DNA from: Nephromyces sp. MM_2019
Lineage: Eukaryota > Apicomplexa > Aconoidasida > Nephromycida
Length of the DNA stretch: 64,000 bases
Reading direction: 5' to 3'
Assembly: GCA_015657535.1 (NCBI GenBank)
Contig: JADHZB010000690.1
Coordinates: forward strand, 107,515-171,514
The notes under the pieces were generated by a model, which saw only the letters and a program-made list of their open reading frames with translations, did no database searches and was not told where the DNA came from. Shown here in pieces: positions 11,034 to 23,368 of this stretch. A program made the translations under genes and the position numbers. How positions within the stretch are numbered: position 1 is the first letter of the stretch; the number at the start of each line of letters is the position of its first letter.

Positions 11034-14000
11034 ATGGTCATATTCACCCCGATGGAGAGCAGTAGCTCGCCTTTTGGCAAGCACTTTCCGGATACCTTGA
11101 GTCGTCCGCTGGCTCTCACAACTTTAGTGACGGAAGATGATATTCTCGGAGTGCAGCGAAGTTTCGTTGGGGGAGGGGAAACTTGCGGTTCGGCAGCTAA
11201 TTTTTTTTCTTCCTCTACTTCACCATCTTCCTGTTATCGCCACGGCTCGCATGCACCCAAGGCACCCAATATATGTGGAGTTGGAGATAGGTTTCGTCAA
11301 GGGTCACCGCTGCAGTTTTCCAGCGAAGGTTTCACACGAAAGAAGTACTCTATTTTGCCTGCTGCCTCTGAGGAAGGTGGAACCTCATCTGCAGCAATCC
11401 ATAATGCAGACAGACTTGCCGATTTTCCATTATTTCTTGCCTTCAAGAACATGAATTTTACGATTTTCTTTCAATTACTTCTGTTTGGAGAGGATCCGTT
11501 CAAAGTAGATGGCCCCACAAGGAAAACGTTGCTACACCTGTACTACAACATCCTTCATAATCCCTGTTTTGCTTCCAATGTTCCAGAAAGCTACAGCTTG
11601 TGGTCTGCAGCAAGTGTGAAACTAAATCGCATTGTCGGGCATTCTTCTTTTCGTGATAGTGTGTGCAGTTGGGGAACAGGTAGTAAGTTTCAATTGGGCT
11701 ACGTGGTAAATTCAGACAAAGTGCATGATATGTACCTACCAAAGTTTGTATTTATGCCTAGTAGGACGATAACTGGCGCTACAGGCTTATTAAACAATAC
11801 GAAAAATGATAAAAGAAGGAAGGATGCTCACACTCCACCGGTAAGTGGTTCAACACAGCCGCCACAGATTAACGAAGCTGAGAGCTTTTTTAGCTCTGAA
11901 GAAGTATTGAGTGTGTCATGTGGTAAGCATACCTCATTTCTTGCCACAGCTGATGGAAATGTTATAGTCTGGGGCAGTGGAAGCAAGGGACTGCTTGGTA
12001 CTGGAAATGATGATACAGTTTTGAGCCCAGCGTTGCTCCCGGATTTTGGAGAGCACGGAATAGGTTCTGTGAAGCAGGTAAGCTCTTTTTTATTATAGCT
12101 TGAAAAGCCGTTTTAATCTTTGAAAAAGCTGTGTGGAGATAGTATGAAAAATTTTGCTTTAACTAGTAAATTTATAAATGAAAGATCTTTACAGGTTCAA
12201 GAAACTGATTAAAAAACGTAGGAGAAAGCTCAGCTTCTGAGTTTATTTGAAAAATATTCATTAATTTTTGTTCATTCTGCTATAAGCCATACTTTTCTAT
12301 TATACGTGCAGCGAATGCGACACATGAAATTAGCGTAAAAATAGGTATATGTGCACTGGCATACACACACTGGCATGCAAACACGGGCATATACTTACGG
12401 GCATACACGCAGTGGCATACACACAGTGGCATACACTCACTGACACACACGCTAACACATACACTGGCACACATACTAACACACACACTAACACACACAC
12501 TGACACACAAACATACTGGCATACACACTCATGAGTCTTTTTCTAGGATCTACATTCTACTTTATCTTGCACATTTAGTATATTTTTTCCTCTATTCCTT
12601 TAGTTTTACGTATCTCTTCTTGTTCACCTTTACATGTCTTCAGTACCGTTTTCTTTTGTCTTTTTTTACTTCACTAGAATCCTCGTTACGGATGCACTGC
12701 AGAATAAAATCAGCTCAAACAGAATTTTCTATGCATCTTCTGTTGAAATCCTGCAAAAACCGGAGGTTCGCACACATTCTTTTACAGACCTCACCTTACC
12801 ACACTTTAGCTATACAAATCCTTGGCATATTATTACTCTTTTTTTTTTTTCAAGGTGGCCGCCGGAGGTGATAATACAGTCTTCTTGCTTCAGCAAGAGA
12901 TGCCTCTTGTGTATAGTCTAGTGGCATGTGGCCCGGGTACCCCTCAAATTGGGGCTTTACGAGTCGCCAAAAAGGCTGAGCAAAGCAGCGTAGATGAAGT
13001 GTCGAAAATGACAGGAAACTCTACATTCGTCGCATTTAACACACTCAATGTTGAAGGTGCAGCAGCACCCTCAAAGGTTGACTCTGGGGTAATATCCAAG
13101 AGTAAGCTAGAACGACCTTATAGTGGGCAAAATGCTGGTGATCTCTTTTATTTGAAAGTAAGTTCTGATCAGTACTTGGGTCCTACTTTGAGAGTTTCCA
13201 GCGTGTCAGCAGGGGAGCTGCATAGTATGTTGCTTACCGAACAAGGTAGGTTATCATTTAAATCGTTGAAATCGCATGTATGCTTGTGTGTGTGCGTAGT
13301 GAGACATATATGTGCAGATGATGGATCTACGATAAGCGCAGCTTACTCCTACATCTTTTGTTTCAGTGGCATGAAAGCTTTTGTTTGCTTTTTTTAGCGG
13401 ATATTTCGTGTAAGTGAAGTCGAATTTGAATGAAAAATCAGCATCTGTAACTTGAGAGAATTACAGAAGCTAATTGAGAGGAGCTCAGATTCTCTCAATT
13501 TATTGTGCTACTACTCTACTCTTTGGGTTGATAGAGATTTAAAAAAAAATAAACTCAAATTCTCTCAATTTATTGTGCTATTACTCGACTGTTTGACATG
13601 AAGATGATGAGAATATCGAATATCTTTCAATGCCAATTTTAGCAGGAATTGAGTACGCATTTCTGTCAAAATCCATATCTTGAGTAGCATGTGTGTTTTT
13701 GACTCAATTTTCTAGAATTTGAAGATAATATACTCTCAGTATCATCTTCTTCTTCCGAGTTTATTCATGAGATTTGCCCAATGAGTAGCTCCAGAAAATT
13801 GCAATTTGTTGGGAGTTACTTTTTGTTCAGTTTTTTCAGCTAATCAAAATTTCTTTAGTAGCATCTAATAACGAGTTTAAGTATTGAAAACATTGATTTA
13901 TGAATTTAGATTGAAGTTCTCTATTCTTTTCGGAGAATTAGCTGAACGGTTTTTCACACGTTAGTCGAGAATATAAGGGACAAATTCTATCAAAATTGAA

Positions 14001-17000
14001 GGAAAATCCACTTTCAAAAGCATTTTTAAATCTTTTATTTTATCTAAAAAATCGACTGTGTGTTAGGCGTTCGCTCCACCATGATCATTATTTTGATTGT
14101 TAAATCTCAAAATAATGTGTGCTGTTTTCCTTAAGATCTAATAAGAGGCTCATCTCAACCAAGAAGATCTAGAAATTGATCAGTTTATTGACTAGAAAAC
14201 GATGAAAATCCACCATCATCCTCTTTGAAGCTTTACCTCTATTTGACTTAGAGGAGGGCTTTTGTTTCGTTTTGTCTTCCTTATTTGCTTTTTAGATTTA
14301 AAAAGTTCATATTCTACTTCCTGGAAGAGTTTTAAGAATTCTGGAGGTTTACTGTAGGAGGAAAACTCAATGATTGAGCATATATTAATTTTTTTGAGGA
14401 TTTGTGTATGCAAAAGATTTTTCAGTTTTTACCGAAACATCTTCGTGTTAGCATCATCTTTTTTTGTGGAACCAGATCTTCTTCTGGTGGTGATTTCACA
14501 CGCCGAAACTATCACAGGATTTCACGCAATTTCATACACTGCAGCTATTACACACACACAATTTCACGCGCCGAAACTATTACACACGATTTCATGCGAT
14601 CGCACACGCTGCAGCTATTACACACAAAATTTCACACGCCCGCGCGAAAACACTCTGTGAATTATGCCTTTGCTACTTATCAAGAAAACTATGGACTACA
14701 TCATACCAGCAGTGCCTGAAGAGACTCTTCAAAGGCCTTCATAAAATCACCACTATTTGATCTGCGAAGATAGTTCATCTTCAATAAAAGAAAGTAATTA
14801 GAGAGGAGAAAACCCCTAAATATCTTCACTTATTAATCTTCTTTTAGGTCATGTTTTTGCTTGGGGATGCAATGGATGTGGGCAATGTGGCTTGGGCTCC
14901 CGTATCCTTTTTTCAAAATCTCCTCAGAGATGTGATAGTCTTCGATCTATAAAAAGCATTAATGCTTATGGAAATGTCAGTGGAGCGCTTACTTTTAATG
15001 GTGGTAAGCGCAATGTCCATGTTTTATGAACTAGAGGGGGGGGGTGTGTGTGTGTCTTCATAGCACGCACATCCACCAGGAGGTGGGGGGAGGGAGGTCT
15101 AGTTTATCTTATGAGCTAATGAATGCTCTGCATATCAAACAAGGTGTGTCTGAAGATTATGAGTTATTCCTACTTAAATTGCCATTTTTAAAGCATATCT
15201 GGAGAAGAAAAATTGTGTTTAATCTCTACTCTGCTAGACGTGTTAGAACTGCCAGTTAATCCACTTTTTTTACTGATTAACCATGATTTTATTGGAAAAA
15301 GTATTTCATTTGTATATAAAAGAGATTCAAATGCATGTTTATTTGATAATTTAGTGTGTGTTTTTATTCAGAGGTGCTTTTAAATGCTCATTGATATGTA
15401 TAGGAGGATCTTTGACTTTTTTTTAATGTTTTTGGGCTTTTTGTGAATGAAATGGGTCCAAATTTGGGAAGAACTTTACGTTTCTGCTAATTACTATTGA
15501 GTTTTTGCAGATGCCTTTATTTGGGGAGGTTATACGGAAGACTTAAGCAAGGAGGTTGAGGGTATGTCAGAGAAGGATGTCAGTTTACGTCAGCAGCAGT
15601 TTTTCTTACCATCAAAGGTTTGAAGCTCTCATGATTAAGAATTTTATCAGAAGCTGGAATTTTTTGCTGAATTTTTTGCTTAGAGGCCTCTAAAATTATT
15701 GTGGAGTGAGTGTGTGTGTGTTTAGGTGTATGGAGTGAGTATGTGTGTGTTTAGGGAGTTGCTCTTTTGGAAAAGCTAGCAGCTTTTATTTACTCTTTGT
15801 GTATAACACGTTTACTCACTGATGCTTGCATTTTTGAGCAAAATTTATGGTCCTTATCTCAACTAATCAAACAAGCTTAAAAGCTTGCTGCTTCCAGTGT
15901 AATTAGAATAAGTAGACTCGCGTTAACAAACACACACTGCCCAGTGTGAGGTAATAATACTGCACCTTCTTCATTTAAGCTCTTGTCAGTTATAGAAGAT
16001 TACATGCAGGTGAAAAATATATGAAATTACTGAAAATGAGCATTTTTTGCTTACTAATAAGAAAATTCAGCATTTCTTTGCTCTTCCTGCATTCTGCGCT
16101 TTGAGGTATATGTTCTTCTCTTCTACTAATATGCTTCAAGTCCACCCTATTTCTAGCTTAGATACCTTCTCTTTTGCTGTGTGCAACAAGAAGCACTGTA
16201 GCAGACTTATATTAAACCTAAAAATAACTTCCTTGCGACTACAATTTTCATTTTTTCAAACTTTGGCTTCACGTTTTACTTTTTCCATTTTTTGTTATTT
16301 CCCGATAAACCTCTGGTGTATCGCGTATATTAAGGCCCAAAAGTTCAAAAACCATTACAAGAAGTGCAAAAAGCGGTTCAAAAAGTAGTTCAAAAAGCAG
16401 TTCAAAAAGCATTACAAGAAGAAGTACAAGAATACCCTTGCACTTCAGTTTTTAAGTTTCAAATGTGCTTATATCGGCCACACTGCTGCTACTATCAGGT
16501 CATCATCACTCTTGCTGCTATCGCCACTGTAACATCTGCAGCTCGCAACTTTCTATTTCTACCCTTTTCAGGTGAAAGTAAGCAAAGCAGCCTCTCAATT
16601 AGCTAGCCTTCGTCCACGGCGAGCGAATAGTTTTTCGACTGATTCTAGACTCAATGACTGGATACTGGCTCTATTAGACTACTGCCCTGCTTCAGAGCGC
16701 CCACACACAGCTGATGAGACTAAGGCTACCATTGAAGATGCTAGGAATGACTTCAATGCTGATCGTTCTGTGGATGATATGGCTGCTGAACCTTTCCAGG
16801 AGTTGTTTAGCCATCCCTCTAAGTCGGGCATGTCACTCAAAGTTCTAGCATTAAGCGATGAAATTGGGATAGGAATCAGCTCTGAGAGCAAGAGGTACCA
16901 TATCGGCATCGAGAAATAGCTAAAATTAACGAATAAAATGTCAAAAAAGTGATGAAGAATTTGATCTTTTCCTCTTATTTTTTCTGTGTAGTTTCTTCAT

Positions 17001-20000
17001 ATGAGTGTTGATTTAAGCCTTTTTACTTGATTGGCTTTATTGCTCCTTTATATGATGATATATTGTAGATCTATTAGAAGGCACTTTTTTATGGAATGCA
17101 TTGGCACACAGTTTGCCAGGTGAAGTTAGTGAGATTGGGCCTTTACTTGCCTACTTTTGCAGCTAGGGTTTCATAAAACTTTATGCTATATATATATTTC
17201 GAGAGATGCTGCTTTTTTCGCGGGGTTTACTTTGAATTATTTCTTGGTACAAAGCAAGCAGTTTTTATCTAAAAAGTTTGTCATTTTGGAGCTTTTAACT
17301 GTATCATCTGCGTATTACATCTCTTGCAGTATTATAGCGTCACAAAATTATGCTTTCTGCTTTAATTTGGTGTATTTTTCGCGATTTATGGGTTGAGCAG
17401 TGTGTAAGCTAGATGGCTCAGTATTTTTCTTTCATGTTCGTTTTCGTTGCTACTTTTTAAGCTAAACTTGTTTACTGTGAAATCATATGCGTATAAAAAA
17501 TTATTGAATTTTTTTGTTCTACTTTATGTGTGTGTGTTTGTGCATGTTTGTTTTTATCTGCATGTGTATGTGTATGTGTTCCAATTAATAATTATCAAAA
17601 ACCAAGTGTAGTTTTTTCTTTTTTCCTTGTTTCTTTCGAGGTTCTTTCTCGGGAAATATTTAAAGTTTAATTTTGCCAATTTGTTGATTGATCTTTCTAG
17701 CTGATAAGACGCCTTTATATGCGTTTTTTTTACTTTTTTTTATGAAACTCTTTCATTCTGTGATTTTATTAAGGTGTTCGTGCTGAAGTTAGCTTTCTTT
17801 CGAGCAAGTAAAGCTTGTCTTCAAATTCACCTTGGCAGAGTTTTTTCCTTGTAAAATGTATTTTGAGGGGCCTCAGTGCTGCATGATTTGACGGAAATTT
17901 ATTGTGTGATAATGCATTGATTGCAGCTCTTACTCATCTCCATGTTTATCAGAGTTTCGTGTTTTGCAACACCAAAAATTGAATCTTTCTAATTGGATTT
18001 TACTTCTGAAAGCCATTCAGCAGTGAATCTTTGCTTTTCTTGATTTTTTTGCTGTGCTGAAGAGTTTCCTCCTGCATCCTAAACTGTTCTGCAAATTTAG
18101 CTGCTTGAAAAGAGATTTAAGATTGAAGTATTACAAAGTTTTCTTTTATTTTTTCCCTGTGTGTGTGTATACTTAGATGATTTTTAGGCTCTATACGCCT
18201 TGATTGCCCTTTTTAACATCTTAGCCTCATACAAGCTTGCAGCTTCTGTATGCAATTAATTTGGAATTATTCATTTTTTATGCTTCAGGGTATTCCCTTC
18301 TTTCGTTGATTACCCATTTTTCAACTGTAGACTAACCCACATATATATATTCATGCTTACTATATCCTTCTTTCTTCAGTCTTTACATGTGGGCAATGAA
18401 TTCGCGTCCTGCCTATTCCTATATAGCTTTAGATGTAGAGGATGCCAAGGATTGCTGTATAGGCAATGGCAGCATATACTGCGTGACAGATGAAGGTTTT
18501 TTGTATGTTGCCAAACTTTTTGCTGGGAAGGACCCATCATTTCCTCAAGCATCTCTTCCAGGTAATCCTAACAATTTGGGGATCATGGAAGTAGAGAAAC
18601 TTCCTGGAGCTGTTTCATATGATGACAATTCTAATGGGGGTGGTCCTCTCAAGAATAGCAAGGTAATCGGTACCCCCCTCACTTCAAAAGTAGCACCACT
18701 ACCTCAGAAAGGAACGCAGGTGCCCAGACCGAGTATTACGCACACAACTGCCAGCAAATCGCACATTAAGAATGGGTATACTGACTTCTACGGGCCAAAC
18801 TGTCATCAGCTGCAAACAGGTAGTTCTCCTATGCCAAGCTCATCTGGTAATTCTCTAGTAAATTCTGATTTTTCCCACAATAGCCACGATAATTCTCGGG
18901 GGATGAGCTTGTCTCCAAAGGGTTTGAAAGATTCAGTAAGAAGTAGTTCAGGAAAGCCGATCACTGGCGTGAAGGTGGAACCTGCTTTGCCGCCTCTTCC
19001 GAGATTTAAGCTTTCCAATGCCGTTGCCTCTGTCACCAGAGTTAGCTGTGGTCAAGAACATACCGTTGCTGTGTGTAGATTTATATTTCCCCACAGCTTC
19101 CCCGTTTTTAAAGAAGGCTCAGATGAAGTTTTCGCACCCCCAATTTGTTCTAACGGAAAGGATGTATGCTCTAGCTCAGACTTCTTTAGTCACGGGAGTA
19201 GCTTTCCCAGTTACCCGCAAAAGCTATGTATTATGAATCTTCAAGATCCTCAAGAAGAGCGGCTATATGAAGTAGAATTCACCGAATCCCATGGTGCAGT
19301 TATAAAGGCTGCTAATTCTCCCGCTGCGTCTTCTTTTGCGAATTTATATCTTGATTCTTCTGCGGATAATTCTGATGACCTTAGTAGCACAGGGTTAGGT
19401 TTCTGCCGTGGCAAGGAGATGGCTGCTTTTCAAGCTTTAAATTCGGTACTTGCAGGTTACACTGACAATTCTATGCATATTCACACTGAAGGTGAGTTTT
19501 ACCTGAATCAGGCGAGTTATGCTTCGTCAGGAGTTGAAAAAAACCGGGTAGCTCATTTTAGAAAGAATGACAAACTTATAGCCCCTGGAGCGGCGGGTAG
19601 CGAAGCTGTAGATCCTGCTAGTTTAGTAGATAATACTAGTAGTAGTCCTCCATCATTAAGCGATACAGAAGGCAAGGAGGAATCCTACAATGATGATCTG
19701 CACAACCCTTTTATTTCTTCTGACTTCAAGCTAGGAAGGATGACGCGAAGTAGCAGTCTCACTAGTACAAATCATGACGATGAAGGATTCAGATCTTCGA
19801 ATTGCTGCCGCTATTGTGGCAATCTACAGAAGGAGCGATTGGAGGAAGAAACATCTCTGTCTGAAAGGGGGGTATCTAGAACCATACCCTCTTTAAAATT
19901 TTTATGTCAGAAAAAACTATCAGAGCTTCTTACTCCTCTAAACATTGTTAATATAATCAACTATGCTGTGGCGACCTTTAGCTTTGAGCTCTTTGATTAT

Positions 20001-23000
20001 GCTATAGTAGTGATAGCCATGAACTTGAACATCTTTCTCTCTGCTTGCCTTCTAAACGTTTTTTTTAAGTTGCCAGAAATTGCTATCTTGGGTATAGAGC
20101 TACTCTTCAGGGCGAGAAGTCCGTCTTTAGCTATACGATTAAGGAATGCGTTTATTGCTGACACGTTTTCGAGTAAGTTTTCTCCCATTGAAGATAACTT
20201 CATAGTTAAATCTCTCGTCTCTGACGCGACAACTCTAGACATAACTGCTGCTTTACATGCTCCAGCAGAAGAAAATCAATCCATTGAAGAAAGAAAGGGG
20301 TCTGGAGATGATAGATATTCTAAAACTGGGTTTTCTGTGGCTCCTTTAGGAACCCTCATTGGCCAAGGAGGATTTCTCGAGTGCTTTTCCGCACCTACTC
20401 CCCAGTTTTGCACAAGCCCTGAAGTTTTTACTGGAACTGATAAAACAGAGGGGAGTCTCTTAGGAATGGATGTCAGCGACGACTTTGATGTCACAGCCAG
20501 TCCAGCAAGTTACAGCTCAAAGATGTATCATGTTTCAAAAAAGAATCTTCTTCAAGAGTACCCAAAAGCTGCTTACATATCGTTTGTCCGCTTCTTGAGG
20601 CCAGGAAACCCCTGTATGCGATCCAAAGAGTATAATCAATATATTTTAGCATTACTGGGAGGGGTTGATAATACTCAAAATGCAAAATTTGCTGCGGGAA
20701 TACAGCGTAGTGGAGTAGGTTCCACTAGCAAGGAGCCCAAACAAAAGCCAGGAGGTGGTAAAAAAAATAATAAGAAAAGCAGTAAAAACTTACAACCTCA
20801 GCCTGCACACCCGCATGTCAACATGAAGATAAAGGATTGTCATGGCCGCCAAGATAGGGAATCTATTATGCCAGATGAAGATGCCACCGACTGTGAAAGG
20901 GAAGTTAATAGTCAAGAAGTGGTGGGAAGATCAGCTGTTGAGAATGAAATATTTCATTCTCAAAAGAAAATTCATAACAACTCAGATTCAGCTTCATTCT
21001 CAAAAGAATCCGAATGCCTACTGCTTGAAATTGGAAAAATAGCCTCTGCTGGGGGCTCTCCTTGGGGATTGACTATTGTGAAGAATCCTTCTGTTCCCTC
21101 TACTGACATTGGTCCTATGACCTCCGGTTCTGGGACTGCTACACTCGCAACTAGCCGTGCTACTGAAAGCGATAGCTCAGAGGGTAATCGGCTTAATGGC
21201 TCTTGCTACCCCAGCCTCCCATCTCAGGTGAAAGTCAACTCGCTTTCTGAATCTGTAAAAACTCACCTGGTGAGGCCTAGACCAATAAAAGAGCAGCCAA
21301 AAGATTTGTCTCTTCGAGGTCCTACAGCTTCTTCTAAAGAAGAGAATACTTTGCATTGCATACCTGGCTTGCCAGATGAGGATGATAAGAAGAGGGAGTT
21401 TAATGGCAAAGATTATATTTGCTTACATACGAAGCCTCCTGGTACCACTCCATTGTCACGAGAATCTTCTCCTCATTTAGTTGATAAGAGTGAAGAGCAT
21501 CATCGCATTACCGAGGAAATTTTTTCTGACTCCAAGTTTGATGGTGGCCTTTTGCCTTCGTGTATAGCGGGGAGCAATAATATTGGCTCAAGTGTGTTAA
21601 ACGATTTTATGCAGTTTCCTGAGATTGGCGGGTTATCAAACGAGGTGATGAGATGTCTTTTTCTTGATTTTTTTGGGCGAAAACTTTGTTTTTCATTAGC
21701 ATATACAACACTAATCACGTTTGATATTTTCGATTCATCTTCTAATGATATTCTGTGCAAAATTTAATGTTTTAAAACTTTTTTTTCCTCCCTCGAAGGT
21801 GCACTTTTCGTGTTTATTCCTAGACCGTCGAGGCTTTTATCCTTAAGCGAATGTTTAACAGCTTTCAAAGTCGCTAATGGTTTTTCTTTATTATGATGTG
21901 CTACAGAAGCCTCAAATTTGAGCTTGTGCAAATAATTAGCTCAACTAGTGGCGGTTTATTGCCAATTTTTTCTCCTCAAAATCTCAGCTACCCACACACG
22001 CTTAATCAACTCTTTGCTAGCTCTTTGTATAGGCTAAGGTTCCGAAGGCAGAGACCCTTCCCCAGAAGACTAGCCGCTCTAGCCGAGTGAAGTTAAAATT
22101 TGGTAAGGCCTTGTACCGTGTGCTGAAGTTTTATGTGTGTGAGTGTGTTGGTCCCATCTGGAAAGAAAGTGGTGAATGAGGCTATGTTTCTTAGTGTGTT
22201 GGTGCCACCTGGAAAGATAGCGATTCATGAGGCTATCTTTCTTAGTAGATTGAATTTGATTAGCCTGAAGACGGATTTTTTTTTGCTTTTTTAGTTTTTC
22301 TAGTTTTAAACCGCTGCTTAGGTTGTATTGAATGATCTTCACTGCATATGCTATGCGATTAGCATTTAAAAAAAACTGAATTTATTCTCGTGGAAATTTG
22401 AATTTTGCTTAATATCTTCAATATTTAAAAGCTTAATAACATATCCAGTTTCTATTCAGCTGTTTGAGCTGTCCTCTTTGTATTCTTTCTTTTTGCAACT
22501 CCTTTTCAAATCTCATTCATGACACTGTCCTAGTTGAGGATTAGCACCTTGCAATTCTTTTTTGCGTATAATTTTTTTAGCGAAATTTCTAGATACTATC
22601 AGATATTTATTATTAATACTTTTGAAGGCAAATTGATGCTTTTCCTTTTCTATAGTCGCTCTTCCAGAAAATTCGCCGAGCACCAGCAAAAAGTTCGAGT
22701 TATCTGCTCCAACTTCGGCTTCTTCCTTAGAAGCCAGTAAGCATACGGAGCATCAACCAAAAAAATGGATGAATGCCCCTTGCAACGCGTTCAGCAGTCT
22801 CCAGCGCAATGGAGAACACGTAAGAGATATTGAGCCAGATGGGGCAGAGAGGCACACGAACAAGGAAAGGTATGCCCCTGCTTCAAGCGATTTTTCAAGC
22901 ATTATGAAGGAGCAACAAGATGAGATGCAACCAAGAGAGAGTAGAAAAACTTCTGTGCTGCCCGCTGGTAACCATGAGAAATTCCAGAGGTACTCTAGCA

Positions 23001-23368
23001 CAAAACAGGTAATGGGTGCCACGGCGCATACTGTTGATTATAACACATGGAACTCGAGGGACCCAAAGAACTTGATTTACAAATCAAGCCTAAAGAAGGA
23101 TGAAAGGAACTCATCGGGCTTCCCTGCTACTCATACGTGGGGAACTAAGTTCAGCGTGAAGATAAATCCTACGGTGAATACTCGGGGTGGAAGGGGTTGC
23201 ATGCGCACTGATTATGTTCGAAAGGAGCATAATTATACACTCTCAGATATTATTGAAGAGCAAAGGGAGGAGCAAGAGCTTAGAGAAGCTCTATATCTGA
23301 TCAATCTGTGTGAAGCAAGGGAGGCAACTCAGTCATCTTCAAAAGGCAAGCAGGGTCGGAGAAGGTAA
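11034..23368 (+). CDS. RCC1-repeat and BTB/BACK protein, IBTK-like (~2,000 residues, seven exons)
   Basis: Exons: 11034-12077, 12855-13245, 14848-15003, 15511-15617, 16572-16894, 18380-about 21640, and 22656-23368. The first five introns have GT..AG borders and agreeing phases (0,1,1,0,2). The last junction is unresolved: GAG|gtgatg at 21644 is phase 0, while exon 7 needs phase 1, which an upstream donor TCAA|gtgtgt at about 21594 would supply. RCC1 blades: SVCSWGTGSKFQLGY, VSCGKHTSFLATADGNVIVW, VAAGGDNTVFLLQQ, VSAGELHSMLL, HVFAWGCNGCGQCGLG, DAFIWGGY, SLYMWAM, VSCGQEHTVAV. A helical stretch at about residue 1,178 (SLKFLCQKKLSELLTPLNIV onward) resembles the region after the BTB fold in IBTK. 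The last exon has a charged motif, SDIIEEQREEQELREAL. Human IBTK is a CUL3 ubiquitin-ligase adaptor; a similar role here is inference. A clear BTB fold and N-terminal ankyrin repeats are not evident, and long Ser-rich low-complexity inserts make the protein larger than its animal relatives. Confidence 0.72.
12345..12532. repeat. CA-rich imperfect minisatellite in intron 1 of the IBTK-like gene
   Basis: Degenerate tandem units of about 12-16 bases built on cacactggcata and cacactaaca. Both strands are open here simply because the repeat lacks stop codons, so the frames it creates are artefacts. Confidence 0.85.
13484..13595. repeat. Direct repeat of about 42 bp, two copies
   Basis: Copies at 13484-13525 and 13554-13595 share ctc(a)(g/a)attctctcaattt and the following tattgtgcta, with a few substitutions, separated by 28 bases. 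They lie in intron 2 of the IBTK-like gene. Confidence 0.85.
14493..14641. repeat. 68-bp tandem repeat, about 2.2 copies
   Basis: Units at 14493-14560 and 14561-14628 plus a partial third to about 14641. Each unit contains cgccgaaactat, then a variable middle, then ctgcagctattacacac. The unit carries a PstI-like CTGCAG palindrome and is rich in CpG compared with the surrounding intron. It lies in intron 2 of the IBTK-like gene. Confidence 0.85.
16342..16432. repeat. Short tandem repeat of about 12-15 bp in intron 4
   Basis: Repeated gttcaaaaag(c/t)ag units interspersed with cattacaagaag variants, immediately upstream (about 140 bases) of the exon 5 acceptor of the IBTK-like gene. The low-complexity purine-rich character explains the open frame seen over it. 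Confidence 0.75.
22144..22245. repeat. 51-bp tandem duplication in intron 6
   Basis: Two units, 22144-22194 and 22195-22245, differ at about ten positions. Both begin tgtgttggt and end gctat(g/c)tttcttag. The shared tail TTTCTTAG looks like a splice acceptor, so the duplication also duplicates a candidate 3' splice site inside the last intron of the IBTK-like gene. Confidence 0.85.

Noticed and set aside
12345..12532. Possible CRISPR-like array from regularly spaced repeats
   Set aside because: Units are short, degenerate and contiguous with no unique spacers, and the setting is an intron of a eukaryotic gene.
12280..12534. Open frames on both strands, Cys/Val/Ser- and Thr/His-rich
   Set aside because: They are produced by the CA-rich minisatellite, which lacks stop codons on either strand.
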